Source of the DNA: Cocleimonas sp.
GTDB taxonomy: Bacteria > Pseudomonadota > Gammaproteobacteria > Thiotrichales > Thiotrichaceae
Reading direction: 5' to 3'
Length of the DNA: 64,000 nt
Assembly: GCA_021647365.1 (NCBI GenBank)
Contig: JAKIUW010000002.1
Coordinates: 75,206 to 139,205, forward strand
Positions 17,748 to 26,084 of this stretch are shown piece after piece; the first letter of the stretch is position 1, and the number at the start of each line of letters is the position of its first letter. The notes beneath the pieces were generated by a model, which made no database searches, had not been told where the DNA came from, and saw only the letters and a program-made list of their open reading frames with translations. Made by a program: the position numbers and the translations under genes.

Positions 17748-18647
17748 CTATTTTGAAAAAGCCGTTTGCCAACAATGGTTAAAGGTTTTGATAACACCTT
17801 GATATTGTTCAACAGCCTCTAAATCCTTATCGCTACAGTCTTTATCAAAAACAGTTTGCAGAAACTTTTGTGCGCTATCACTATTGGCAATATTAAGGTT
17901 GGCTGAATTAAGCACGGTTGCAATGTCCCAATACGGCGAAGCCATTGCTGAATATTCCCAATCAATTAGGCATACATTAGGGCATGTAAAAGTGGGGGGG
18001 TGTGCTTCGACCCCACTCAGCAGAACGGCTTTTAAACTATTCTCTTTCAGTAATATATTTCCAGGAAAAAGATCAATATGTGATGGCACAAATGGACGTG
18101 CCTCATCACTTATCTTATCCAAAGTTTGTTGTGATTTTTTATAATCACTAGCCAGTGTTTGTTGTTGGCTTTTATCGCAAAGTAGATAATAGCTTTCTAA
18201 CAATTTAGTAATTCTTTGCTTATTCAACACGCCTTTAAACTTTTGATTTTTGTATGGATGTAAGCTGAGGAGTGCTTCGGCAATGCTTTTTAGAGTACTA
18301 GATTTTTGCAAGTCTTCTGCTGTACAGGGTGTTCCATTTTCAATAAAAGCCGTGAGGCTCACACCTGTCAACTTCCTCTTTGAGTCTTGTTCTCTCCAGA
18401 AACATGCTGGTGCAATACCGAGTTGATGAGCGATATTGGCGTTGTGAGCTTCATCTTCTCGGTTGATAAAAGTATTGGTAGATTCACGCGGTATCCGCAA
18501 TACATACTTTTGCTCTTGTGTAGTTATAAGATAGTTATCGTTGGTTGAGCCAGCCAGTTTTTGACGCTGTATTTCACTGGAAGCAAACGTTGAAAGCAAG
18601 GGAATGGTTTTTAGGATGGATTCGATCATGGGACTAAACTGTACCAA
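17748..18647 (-). CDS. Thiamine-kinase-like phosphotransferase with repeat insertion
   Basis: A 299-residue aminoglycoside/choline-kinase-fold enzyme. The Brenner-type loop is SHIDLFPGNILL and the metal-binding Asp is in CLIDWEYSAMA. It is the last gene of the riboswitch-controlled thiamine operon and overlaps thiQ by 14 bases, so phosphorylation of imported thiamine (ThiK role) is the likely job. Between those two motifs, residues 207-222 (AVLLSGVEAHPPTFTC) are encoded by the dispersed repeat. The insertion is in frame in a stretch that links two strands in relatives, so activity may be kept. Confidence 0.78.
   Translation of the reverse strand: MVQFSPMIESILKTIPLLSTFASSEIQRQKLAGSTNDNYLITTQEQKYVLRIPRESTNTFINREDEAHNANIAHQLGIAPACFWREQDSKRKLTGVSLTAFIENGTPCTAEDLQKSSTLKSIAEALLSLHPYKNQKFKGVLNKQRITKLLESYYLLCDKSQQQTLASDYKKSQQTLDKISDEARPFVPSHIDLFPGNILLKENSLKAVLLSGVEAHPPTFTCPNVCLIDWEYSAMASPYWDIATVLNSANLNIANSDSAQKFLQTVFDKDCSDKDLEAVEQYQGVIKTFNHCWQTAFSK
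17983..18029 (-). repeat. Composite repeat inside the thiamine-kinase-like gene
   Basis: The C7 unit is joined to a GTCGAAG...GCAGAAC-type second module, for about 47 bases in total. In the gene's sense strand it reads GCCGTTCTGCTGAG, GTCGAAG, then the C7 core and CATG. It is open in the gene frame and leaves that frame intact. Confidence 0.92.
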
Positions 18648-19362
18648 GGTATTCCTTGATTTCAGTGTGACCTGGATTGTTTAACATTGCCTCGCAGTCG
18701 GCTAATTCGAGTACTTCCCCTTGATGAATAAATGCGCAGCGCTTAGAGGCTAATAGTGCATCGCTGGGCTGGTGGCTTACAAATAAGGCTGCCATTTTTC
18801 TCTCTGCTACTAACTCTTTAATCAGTAGAATTATTTCTTCTCGCATGGCGGGGCCGAGTGCAGCGAGTGGTTCATCTAGCAGTAGCACTTCTTGTTTTCG
18901 TACCAGCGCACGAGCCAAGGCTACGCGCTGTTGCTGTCCGCCTGAAAGTTGGCTTGGTCGGCGGTTTGCTAAATCACTTAAACCTACATTTTCTAATGCT
19001 AGCTGGATTTGTTCTTTTTCCGATCCGCTGAGTTTTAATGAGGGCTGGATGCCAATGGCAATATTGGTAAAAACATCTAAATGTGGAAATAAATTGTGTG
19101 CTTGAAAAACAGTGCTAACAGGACGCTGGGCAACGCTTAATTGGCTAATATCTTTATCGTTAATTAACACTTCGCCTGATGTGGGTTTGTTAAAACCCGC
19201 AATCAAATTAAGCAATGTTGTTTTGCCCGAACCGCTAGAACCTATTACGCTTAGGATTTCGCCCGCCTTAACATCAAGGTTAAAACACATATTCATATCG
19301 CCGTATTTTTTCGTGGCAGATGTATCGTGGTAGGTAAATTTTAGGTTTTTAATTTTCAGCAT
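18634..19362 (-). CDS. thiQ: Thiamine ABC transporter, ATP-binding protein
   Basis: Cytoplasmic ATPase of the ThiBPQ importer, 242 residues. Walker A is IGSSGSGKTTLL, the signature is LSGGQQQRVALARAL and Walker B is LLLDEP, followed by an H-loop in FVSHQ. The D-loop reads LAALGPAMR, where the family normally has SALDP, so the conserved Asp is replaced by Gly. That could weaken the ATPase coupling. It overlaps thiP by 14 bases and the kinase-like gene by 14. Confidence 0.93.
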   Translation of the reverse strand: MLKIKNLKFTYHDTSATKKYGDMNMCFNLDVKAGEILSVIGSSGSGKTTLLNLIAGFNKPTSGEVLINDKDISQLSVAQRPVSTVFQAHNLFPHLDVFTNIAIGIQPSLKLSGSEKEQIQLALENVGLSDLANRRPSQLSGGQQQRVALARALVRKQEVLLLDEPLAALGPAMREEIILLIKELVAERKMAALFVSHQPSDALLASKRCAFIHQGEVLELADCEAMLNNPGHTEIKEYLGTV

Positions 19363-20938
19363 GATTTACTCCCTTAATATCTTTTCCACCAATGCCCCGC
19401 TCAATTAGCCAAAAAGTCAGCAAGCAACTTGCCAATAAAAATACCGCAATCACAGCCGCTTGTGGAATTTGGTAAGCACCCAAACGCTGGTATAACAATA
19501 GTGGAAGTGTGGCCGTTTCGGGCGAACCAAATAAGGCAATCACGCCTAAATCGCCCATTGCTAAAGCAGTGACAAGCGCGGCAGATAATCCTAAAGGTTT
19601 ACGCAATAAGGGCAAATCAATTTGCTTAAAGCGCTGCCAACCTGAAAGTTCTAAGCTATCACAAAGGCGTTGGTAGCGCTGTGTGTGTTGGCGCATTGCA
19701 GGGCCAAGCGTGCGGATAACAAAGGGCAAGCCCATAACGCCGTTTATTAAAATAACAATGAGTATTGCCCACTCAAAAACATTAACCAACTTGCTGAGTA
19801 AAATGAAAAGGCCAGTGCCGATTACCAGTGGCGGAACGACATAAACCACTGAGCCAGAAAGCTCCAATAATTGTGCCATGCGTTTATTGTCTGTGTAAGC
19901 TTTGTGTGCGCTGGCGATGAGTAAAAACCAGCCGAGAGTAATGGCGATGGTTGCGGCGCATAAACCAATCAAAATACTAAAACCTGCCGCGCGCCATAAA
20001 GTAGCATCATTTAAAACCTCAAGCACGGGCCCACGAGCGGCATCAATTATCATGGATAAAAGCGGTGTTGCTACAAAAATGACAGCGGCACTGATTAAAA
20101 CAAAAGGGATGATTTTATTCGTGGTGGGGATAACCGAAGTGTGAATATTTAGATTTGGTTCAATATCAGGCAAACGACTAAAGCGAGTTGCAATTAAAGC
20201 GATAGTGATTGATAAAGCCAATTGCAACAGCGCTAGAACCACTGCTTGTTCAGGGTCAAAATCAAAACGTAAAGATTGATAAATAGCAACTTCAAGCGTG
20301 GTGCTTTTTGGCCCACCGCCGAGCGTTAGTACCACCGCAAAGCTGGTCAAGCACAGCATAAAAATAAGCACTGCGACGCTGGGCAAACTTTCGCGTAGCG
20401 CAGGCCATTCGATGTGCTTCCATTGTTGCCAGTTGTTCATGCCAAGTTGCGAACTAATGCGCCAATGTTGCTGTGGCACGTTATTCCAAGTGGGTAGTAA
20501 TAAGCGTACGGCAAGCGGTAAATTAAAAAATAGGTGAGCCAGCAGAATACCTGTTAAACCATAAAGATTGCTCCCCAAAGGCAACCAACCTTGCGAGCCG
20601 TAAACCGAAACTATTCCGAGTACTGCAACTATTGCAGGCACAACCAAGGGCAAACCAAACAAACCAAGAATCAATGAGCGAAAAGGAAAGTCACCATAGC
20701 GCGCAAAAGCACGTGCGACAAATAAGCCAATGCCCACGCTGAGAACCGTTGAGAGCGTGGCTTGCCAAAGGCTGAAAAAAATTACTCGGCGCAGGTAAGC
20801 ATCGTTCCAAAAAGCGAGAGAGTTTTCTTGGTTAGATTGGCTGCCGAGAATATCGCTGGCGAAGAATAGACTGGCGAGTGGCACGGTTATGAATGCCACA
20901 AGCAATAGTAAAATGAAATAGCCTGCCTTGGTTCTCAT
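19349..20938 (-). CDS. thiP: Thiamine ABC transporter, permease protein
   Basis: Inner-membrane permease of 529 residues made of two fused BPD-transport modules with about 12 helices. EAA-type coupling loops are seen near WPALRESLPSVAVL (first half) and IDLPLLRKPLGLSAAL (second half). This duplicated architecture is standard for ThiP. It sits between thiB (160 bases upstream, with a degenerate repeat in the gap) and thiQ. Confidence 0.92.
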   Translation of the reverse strand: MRTKAGYFILLLLVAFITVPLASLFFASDILGSQSNQENSLAFWNDAYLRRVIFFSLWQATLSTVLSVGIGLFVARAFARYGDFPFRSLILGLFGLPLVVPAIVAVLGIVSVYGSQGWLPLGSNLYGLTGILLAHLFFNLPLAVRLLLPTWNNVPQQHWRISSQLGMNNWQQWKHIEWPALRESLPSVAVLIFMLCLTSFAVVLTLGGGPKSTTLEVAIYQSLRFDFDPEQAVVLALLQLALSITIALIATRFSRLPDIEPNLNIHTSVIPTTNKIIPFVLISAAVIFVATPLLSMIIDAARGPVLEVLNDATLWRAAGFSILIGLCAATIAITLGWFLLIASAHKAYTDNKRMAQLLELSGSVVYVVPPLVIGTGLFILLSKLVNVFEWAILIVILINGVMGLPFVIRTLGPAMRQHTQRYQRLCDSLELSGWQRFKQIDLPLLRKPLGLSAALVTALAMGDLGVIALFGSPETATLPLLLYQRLGAYQIPQAAVIAVFLLASCLLTFWLIERGIGGKDIKGVNHAEN

Positions 20939-21018
20939 GTATAAAACATCATGTGTGACCTAGAAAATAGGTCAAATAATTGAGTTATCTGTTTTAAGCA
21001 ACAAAACGGTAAGCTCAC

Positions 21019-21040
21019 TAAAAACTGGGGGGGCGTGCTT
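21019..21040 (-). repeat. Degenerate dispersed C7 repeat between thiB and thiP
   Basis: TAAAAACTGGGGGGGCGTGCTT retains the G7 tract and GTGCTT end but has lost the CATG end and has a T-to-C change. It lies in the untranslated gap of the thiamine operon. Confidence 0.75.
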
Positions 21041-21099
21041 TTAATCATTTAACTCTAAATCACCGCAGTGCTGGGACAAAAGATGAAAACTCTGGATAA

Positions 21100-22188
21100 T
21101 TATTTAGCCAGTGCATTTAGCCATTCTTTAACCCAATCCTTTCTCATCTTAGCAACAACATTTTCATTGAATAAAAGTGGCTTAGGTTTAATCAAAGTCT
21201 TAAATGCTTCTGGCAATTTGTCCGCAGGCAAAGCTGCAGGGTACATCCAGTTATTTGCAGGAATAATACTTTGGAATTTTTCACTCAGCATAAAGCTTAA
21301 AAACTGCTTAGCCAATTTCTGGTTTTTGCTAGATGCAATCATGCCTGCCACTTCAATTTGTTGGTAATGTCCTTCTTCAAACTTGGCGGCGGCGAAGTTG
21401 TCTTTTTTCTCAGCAATAATGTGGTACGCAGGTGATGTGGTGTAGCTCAAAACCATCGGTGCTTCATCTTTTAAGAACAAGCCATAAGCCTCTGACCAAC
21501 CTTTGCTTACGGTAACGATGCGCGGTGATAGTTTCTTCCAAGCCTCATCAGCCTTGTCGCCGTAAATCTTTTTAACCCAAAGTAATAATCCCAAACCCGG
21601 CGTGCTGGTGCGAGGGTCTTGAATCAAAATCTTTGGAGCATCTTTGCCTTCAACTAATTCTTTTAAGCTTTTAGGTGGATTTTTCAATTTGGTTTTATCA
21701 TAAACAAAGGCAAAGTAACCAAAGTCATAAGGCAAAAAAGTATCGTCTTTCCATTCGCTAGGCAGTGAAGAGTTTTCCATTTTCATGCCGTGCGCTGTGA
21801 ATAAACCTGTTGCACGAGCATCAGCAGTCAAGTTGGTATCAAGCCCTAAAACAATATCAGCTTTGGTGTTTTTGCCTTCAAGTTTTAAGCGACTGAGCAG
21901 TGATACGCCATCTTCAAGTGCTACAAATTTTAACTCGCAGTTGCAGTCTTTCTCAAACGCTTCTTTAACCTTTGGGCCAGGCCCCCATTCGCTGGTGAAT
22001 GAGTCGTAGGTGTAAACGGTCAATGCAGGTTTTACGTTATTTTCAGGCGTAGCTTTTTTAGTGTTCTCCGATTTAGAATCAGACCCACAGCCAAAAAGAG
22101 ATAGAGTAAGCGTTAATAAAACAATGATGTAAAAGTGGGGGGGTGTGCTTCGAGCCTGCTTAGCAGAAAGGCGTGTAAAAAGTGACAT
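21100..22188 (-). CDS. thiB: Thiamine-binding lipoprotein of the ABC importer
   Basis: Substrate-binding component of ThiBPQ, about 362 residues. I take the ATG at 22188, preceded by TTTGGAGAATCC. A TTG 12 bases further upstream is less likely. The N-terminus carries a hydrophobic run ending LSLFGC, a lipobox, so it is probably a lipoprotein rather than a free periplasmic protein. Solute-binding motifs include TVYTYDSF, DIVLGLDTNL and PYDFGYFAFVYD. Residues 7-21 of the signal region are encoded by the dispersed repeat. They supply Arg8, Lys12 and Arg15 of the positively charged N-region. Confidence 0.93.
   Translation of the reverse strand: MSLFTRLSAKQARSTPPHFYIIVLLTLTLSLFGCGSDSKSENTKKATPENNVKPALTVYTYDSFTSEWGPGPKVKEAFEKDCNCELKFVALEDGVSLLSRLKLEGKNTKADIVLGLDTNLTADARATGLFTAHGMKMENSSLPSEWKDDTFLPYDFGYFAFVYDKTKLKNPPKSLKELVEGKDAPKILIQDPRTSTPGLGLLLWVKKIYGDKADEAWKKLSPRIVTVSKGWSEAYGLFLKDEAPMVLSYTTSPAYHIIAEKKDNFAAAKFEEGHYQQIEVAGMIASSKNQKLAKQFLSFMLSEKFQSIIPANNWMYPAALPADKLPEAFKTLIKPKPLLFNENVVAKMRKDWVKEWLNALAK
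22126..22169 (-). repeat. Composite repeat inside the thiB signal peptide
   Basis: The C7 unit is fused to the GCTTCGAGCC...GCAGAAAG module, occupying codons 7-21 of thiB. It is read in a different phase from the copies in the kinase-like and usher genes, giving LSAKQARSTPPHFYI. Confidence 0.9.
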
Positions 22189-22248
22189 TGGATTCTCCAA
22201 ATAAATAAAAATAGGAGAGATGGAATAAATAAATTGCCTAAAGGCAAC

Positions 22249-22344
22249 TACAACTCACATCCCTACGCTGGTATTAGCCAGATCAGGTTCATCGGATTGG
22301 ACTTCTCCTCTCAGCTTGTTTGAACAAGCACTCCGTTGAGTTAG
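22249..22344 (-). promoter_or_regulatory. TPP riboswitch (THI element)
   Basis: On the minus strand the conserved thiamine-pyrophosphate aptamer is readable. P1 pairs AACTCA with TGAGTT. Inside are GCTGAGAGG, the CCGATGAACCTGATC core, the CTGGCTAATACCAG stem and GCGTAGGGA. A small hairpin TTGCC-TTTA-GGCAA followed by TTTATTTATT lies just downstream (22229-22243) and may be part of the expression platform. It controls thiB-thiP-thiQ-kinase, so TPP should repress the importer. Confidence 0.95.
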
Positions 22345-22348
22345 CGAC

Positions 22349-22377
22349 ACTATAGTATTTTGATGGTGTATCAGCAA
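22349..22377 (-). promoter_or_regulatory. Sigma-70 promoter for the thiamine operon
   Basis: On the minus strand TTGCTG (22372-22377) and TATAGT (22349-22354) are 17 bases apart. Transcription would start about 22342, right at the riboswitch. Confidence 0.65.
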
Positions 22378-22440
22378 GTAGTAATATAGATATATTAAAT
22401 ACACTCCAGTGCCATTAAGTAAGGAGTGGTGCGACCAATG

Positions 22441-22499
22441 CTTCGACAAGCTCAGCAAACGTGTAGCTGTTTGAGGGCGTTCCCTAAGCTTGTCGAAGA
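22441..22499. repeat. TTCGACAAGCTCAG-type inverted repeat
   Basis: CTTCGACAAGCTCAG at the left and CTAAGCTTGTCGAAG at the right face each other around about 30 bases. This widespread proteobacterial repeat type is the same module that is fused to the C7 unit elsewhere in the window. Here it stands alone. The remaining bases to 22565 hold nothing else recognised. Confidence 0.75.
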
Positions 22500-22565
22500 T
22501 TGCCGCCTACGCAAGCGGCTGGAAAAAGCAGAGCCACTTTGGAACGGAATGATTATCAATAAAAC

Positions 22566-23042
22566 TCATTCTACTGCGCTCAACCACTCTTCAAATATTT
22601 GCTCAAGTGATATATAGCTTTCAGTTATTGCATTCTCCTCCTGATCCCATTCATAAATAAGTTTACTATCCAAGCCTAGCGCATAAATACCAATTCCAGC
22701 TTGATACATAAATGGTATTACTTTTTCTGGGAAGACAGCATCAATTGATGTTGAATACGTTGAAAGGCTATTAATACTCTCAATCAAGGCTACATCATCT
22801 ACATATTTATCTGAAATGCATGATGAATTTTTAAAAGTACTTGAAAATAAATCTGCTCCATCATAGTCCGTATAAATATCTCCAAGAGAGTCTAGTTCTT
22901 TAAAACAACTATTAGAATGACTTTTAAATAAAGTTGAATACTCACCAGAGTCATGTCGAATTTCAATTCGATCATCAAACTCCTGTATTTCACCATGTCG
23001 ATGAGAAAGTAACCATTTAATAAGGAACATCAGTATTCCCAT
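22566..23042 (-). CDS. Candidate immunity protein of the RHS cassette
   Basis: A 158-residue acidic, soluble protein. The final part, AGIGIYALGLDSKLIYEWDQEEN then ISLEQIFEEWLS, resembles the C-terminal pattern of SMI1/KNR4 (SUKH)-like immunity proteins. The resemblance is weak. It overlaps the preceding putative toxin frame by 26 bases, the usual toxin-then-immunity order of polymorphic toxin cassettes. An internal Met at 23030 is an alternative start. Confidence 0.5.
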   Translation of the reverse strand: MGILMFLIKWLLSHRHGEIQEFDDRIEIRHDSGEYSTLFKSHSNSCFKELDSLGDIYTDYDGADLFSSTFKNSSCISDKYVDDVALIESINSLSTYSTSIDAVFPEKVIPFMYQAGIGIYALGLDSKLIYEWDQEENAITESYISLEQIFEEWLSAVE

Positions 23043-23421
23043 CTAAATGATCACTTTGAGACTTTTCACGATCAATCGTCTTACCTGACGATCCTTTTTG
23101 TGTCCCTTCAGGGTGATATTTTTTAACGTGACCTGCTGTACCACCTCGCGAAGGAATAACATTGTTAGCAACACTAGCAAGATGGGGGTTTTGTTTTGCT
23201 CTATTTACACCTCTTTGACGCGCGTTTTTTAACTCCCTTGCACTTAATGCAACCTTTTTGATGCCACTTGTTTTTTTGCTATTTGTTGATTTTGGAGAAG
23301 GTTTTATATTTCCTCTAGAGGTATTTTTATTTCTTATTTTACTTATGTAGGTAGCATAACTACCCCTATTTATATAGTTACCACCTGCACCGGCTGCTAT
23401 TGGCGAATTCATGAATTGCAT
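23017..23421 (-). CDS. Putative C-terminal toxin tip of the RHS protein (separate frame)
   Basis: A 134-residue basic protein with many Lys, Arg, Asn and Ser. It lies directly after the RHS core in another frame: its ATG is 13 bases before the RHS stop. The opening NSPIAAGAGGNYINRG looks like the variable region that follows an RHS core, so a frameshift or translational coupling between the two frames is likely. The C-terminal half (AGHVKKYHPEGTQKG, then DHLDGNTDVPY) has conserved-looking His/Asp residues, but I cannot assign a toxin family. Confidence 0.5.
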   Translation of the reverse strand: MQFMNSPIAAGAGGNYINRGSYATYISKIRNKNTSRGNIKPSPKSTNSKKTSGIKKVALSARELKNARQRGVNRAKQNPHLASVANNVIPSRGGTAGHVKKYHPEGTQKGSSGKTIDREKSQSDHLDGNTDVPY

Positions 23422-23852
23422 GCACCATACTTCCTTGGTGCTTCTCCATTGGGATCTATAAATTTAAATGGATTATTATTAGCATAGCCGTATCTATTAA
23501 AACTTATAGAGCTACTTTCTTTAAAGTCGATAGGGTCAACACCCATAAAGCGCCCTATCTGCGGATCATAGTATCGAGCTTGCATATAAGTTAGACCAGT
23601 TTCTTTATCATTTACATGACCAGTGTAACCTCTGACATTATCATGAGCTTTATCTTCTTTTAAAAGCTTTTCACCCCATGGACTATATTCTTCACGCCAC
23701 GTAACTTTGCCTGTTTCGTCAGTTGTTGCTACTGGACTTCCTAATAAATCATAATGGTAAAAAGTAAATTTTTGATTTTTTTCAGCAAAAGAATGACTAG
23801 CCCCTATTGTGAATAACAGAATAATTAAAATACTTTTAATAAGGTTATTCAT
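23409..23852 (-). CDS. Short secreted RHS-core protein
   Basis: A 147-residue protein with a Sec signal peptide (residues 1-23, ending SHSFAEK) fused straight to the last RHS/YD repeat. YHYDLLGSPVATTDETG, YSPWGEKLL, GYTGHVNDKETGLTYMQARYYDP and IGRFMGVDP are the hallmarks of the RHS-associated core. Full RHS proteins exceed 1,000 residues, so only the terminal core is kept here. It probably presents or releases the downstream variable region. It is AT-rich compared with the neighbouring metabolic genes, which suggests transfer. Confidence 0.82.
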   Translation of the reverse strand: MNNLIKSILIILLFTIGASHSFAEKNQKFTFYHYDLLGSPVATTDETGKVTWREEYSPWGEKLLKEDKAHDNVRGYTGHVNDKETGLTYMQARYYDPQIGRFMGVDPIDFKESSSISFNRYGYANNNPFKFIDPNGEAPRKYGACNS

Positions 23853-23921
23853 TCAAACTCCTTTTATATAAATAAACAGTAATAAGCATATCATTATTTT
23901 TTTATATGACGCACACAAAAT

Positions 23922-24653
23922 TTAGGCATCGCTCTTCTGAGCTTGTTTAATAAACGCAACCATCCAAGCGCCTACATTGTCATTATCAACTTGATTTTTT
24001 AATGATTTTTTAGCGCTAGAAACTACTTTATCGCCAATCCTATCCACACGTTTATCAATCAGCGCATTGGAATATTCGCGTGAGAATTCAGGGTGTCCTT
24101 GCATGGATAAAAAGTGTTTACCTGTTTGAAAACCTGCTATAGGGCAAAAGTCACTGCTGGCGTAAAGTTTAGAATCAGCAGGCATTTCGATGACTTGGTC
24201 TTGATGGCTGGCGCGCAGTGAAAAGTTTGCGGGTGCGTTCTCACCCATCCATTCGCTTTCACTCTTCACTTCCCAATCATGTACGCCCACGCCCCAACCT
24301 TTGTCTTCGGCTTTTTTCACTTTTCCACCGAGTGCTTCTGCCATCAGTTGATGCCCAAAGCAGATGCCGATGGTGGGAATTTCTGCTTGGTATAAATCGG
24401 CTACGAGTTTTTTGGCTTTGTGAATCCAAGGGATATCATCATAGGCGCTGAATTGACTGCCTGTGATAATGTAGCCATCGCAGGCGTGCAGGTCAATGGG
24501 AAAACTGTCAGCGGTTAAATCGTAAATGGCGACCTCTATATTTTGATCTTGCGTGTGCAGGAGATCAGAAAACATATCCTGATAATCGCCGTGTGTATCG
24601 ACTAGATTGTCGGCGACGTGGTCGCATTGTAGTAGACCTATTCTTAAACTCAT
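23922..24653 (-). CDS. Class I glutamine amidotransferase-like hydrolase
   Basis: A 243-residue stand-alone class I amidotransferase domain. The nucleophile elbow is GICFGHQLMAEALGG and the catalytic His-Glu pair is in MQGHPEFS. No synthetase domain is attached, as in the gamma-glutamyl hydrolase-like GuaA/PuuD relatives. As the last gene of the minus-strand set with glutamine-synthetase-like, aldehyde and alcohol dehydrogenase genes, it could release glutamate from a gamma-glutamylated intermediate. That role is inferred from context. Confidence 0.82.
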   Translation of the reverse strand: MSLRIGLLQCDHVADNLVDTHGDYQDMFSDLLHTQDQNIEVAIYDLTADSFPIDLHACDGYIITGSQFSAYDDIPWIHKAKKLVADLYQAEIPTIGICFGHQLMAEALGGKVKKAEDKGWGVGVHDWEVKSESEWMGENAPANFSLRASHQDQVIEMPADSKLYASSDFCPIAGFQTGKHFLSMQGHPEFSREYSNALIDKRVDRIGDKVVSSAKKSLKNQVDNDNVGAWMVAFIKQAQKSDA

Positions 24654-24689
24654 TTGTTTCTTACCTTTTCTACATATTCATTAAAACAT

Positions 24690-24764
24690 CGTCATTCCCG
24701 AATGTTTCTATCGGGAATCTGCCAGCACTACAAGATTCCCGTTAAAAGCACACGGGAATGACGG
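24690..24764. repeat. GTCATTCCCG-type inverted repeat
   Basis: CGTCATTCCCGAATG...CGGGAATC and GATTCCCG...CGGGAATGACG form nested inverted arms between the amidotransferase and alcohol dehydrogenase genes. It belongs to a common intergenic repeat type of proteobacteria. Confidence 0.7.
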
Positions 24765-24786
24765 TGTTATTAATGAAGTAGATTAA

Positions 24787-25977
24787 TTATATATTCCCAG
24801 AAATAGCATTGCTATAAAGCGCCACCATATCATCAACACCCAGCGGAATAGGATTGCCCCCAACCGTAGGATCAACCGCTGCCATTTTTGAAAGCTCTTC
24901 GATGTGTGAATCTGCAACGCCGATTTCTGCCAGCGTATGCGGGATTGCTACTTGCTCACGAAGCTCTAAAACCCATTTTAACAAACTATCAAGCGATGGA
25001 TTTGGTAGATTTAAAAAACGTGCGAGGTCGATGGCTTTATTGCTAATCGCTTCACGGTTTCGTTCAAGCACATAAGGCATAACAACAGCATTGGTTAAAC
25101 CATGTTGTGTATTTAACACTGCACCACAAGGATGGCTTAAACTGTGCATTGCGCCCAAGCCTTTTTGGAATGCGGTTGCGCCCATGGTGGAGGCAATCAT
25201 CATTTGTGAGCGGGCGACTAAATCGGTGCCGTCACTCACTGCGGCGGGTAAAAAGTCTTTGACCAACTGCATTCCTTTTAGTGCGATGCCTTCTGCCATT
25301 GGGTGATAAAACGGTGAAAAGTAGGCTTCCATACTGTGTGATAGCGCATCCATGCCAACCCAAGCCGTTATGTTTTTGGGTAGACCTACTGTGAGTTCGG
25401 GATCGCAAATCACTTTTGCGGGTAGCATATTGGCGTGGAAGATGATCTTTTTGCTTTTGTTAGAGGGGTCACTTTCATCAGTAATCACAGAGGCGCGCCC
25501 TACTTCTGAGCCCGTGCCCGATGTGGTTGGTACGGCAACGACAGGCGCCATGCCTTCGACATTAACGCGCTCACTCCAATCTTCTTTATCTTCAAAATCC
25601 CATAAAGGTCGGTCTTGTCCAACCATTAAGGCAACGGCTTTTGCTACATCCAAAGCACTGCCACCACCAAAAGCAATAATACCGTCATGCCCGCCTTCTT
25701 TATAAACGGTTACGCCATCATTGACGTTTTTGCCGATTGGATTGGCTTGAATATCGCTGAATACCTCGCAAGCCATGCCTGCACTTTTACAAATATCAAC
25801 GGCTTCAGTAACGATGGGAAGGGCGGCAATTCCCTGATCAGTTATTAAAAGGGGCTTACTCATACCTAGTTCGTGACAGGTATCGGCTAATTCGCTGATT
25901 CTTCCACAACCGAAGCGGATGGCGGTTGGGTAGTTCCAGTTGCCTACCAAGCTCTCTAAATTATTTTCTATGCTCAT
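24787..25977 (-). CDS. Iron-containing alcohol dehydrogenase
   Basis: A 396-residue group III (Fe-type) alcohol dehydrogenase. The NAD-binding GGGSALDVAKAVA and the PTTSGTGSEVG motifs are present. The iron ligands are expected at the Asp of WVGMDALSHS and the His residues of DALSHSMEA, HSLSHPCG and NTQHGLTN. It lies between the aldehyde dehydrogenase and amidotransferase genes on the same strand. In this context it may oxidise the hydroxyl of a gamma-glutamylated amino alcohol. Confidence 0.92.
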   Translation of the reverse strand: MSIENNLESLVGNWNYPTAIRFGCGRISELADTCHELGMSKPLLITDQGIAALPIVTEAVDICKSAGMACEVFSDIQANPIGKNVNDGVTVYKEGGHDGIIAFGGGSALDVAKAVALMVGQDRPLWDFEDKEDWSERVNVEGMAPVVAVPTTSGTGSEVGRASVITDESDPSNKSKKIIFHANMLPAKVICDPELTVGLPKNITAWVGMDALSHSMEAYFSPFYHPMAEGIALKGMQLVKDFLPAAVSDGTDLVARSQMMIASTMGATAFQKGLGAMHSLSHPCGAVLNTQHGLTNAVVMPYVLERNREAISNKAIDLARFLNLPNPSLDSLLKWVLELREQVAIPHTLAEIGVADSHIEELSKMAAVDPTVGGNPIPLGVDDMVALYSNAISGNI

Positions 25978-26001
25978 ATGTTTTATTTTTTAGTTGATTT
26001 T

Positions 26002-26074
26002 GTAGGTTGGTGCTGAGTTTGCGAAGCCCAACAAATATTGCCACGTTGGGCTTCGTTCCTCAGCGCCAACCTAC
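26002..26074. repeat. GTAGGTTGG/GAAGCCCAAC inverted repeat
   Basis: GTAGGTTGGTGCTGAG...GCGAAGCCCAAC pairs with GTTGGGCTTCG...CTCAGCGCCAACCTAC. The imperfect hairpin fills the gap between the alcohol and aldehyde dehydrogenase genes. It is another common dispersed repeat type, unrelated to the C7 family. Confidence 0.8.
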
Positions 26075-26084
26075 GAATAAAAGA

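Noticed and set aside
17884..18144. Plus-strand frame across the kinase-like gene with GGCASTPLSR
   Set aside because: It is the antisense reading of the repeat within a convincing minus-strand gene.
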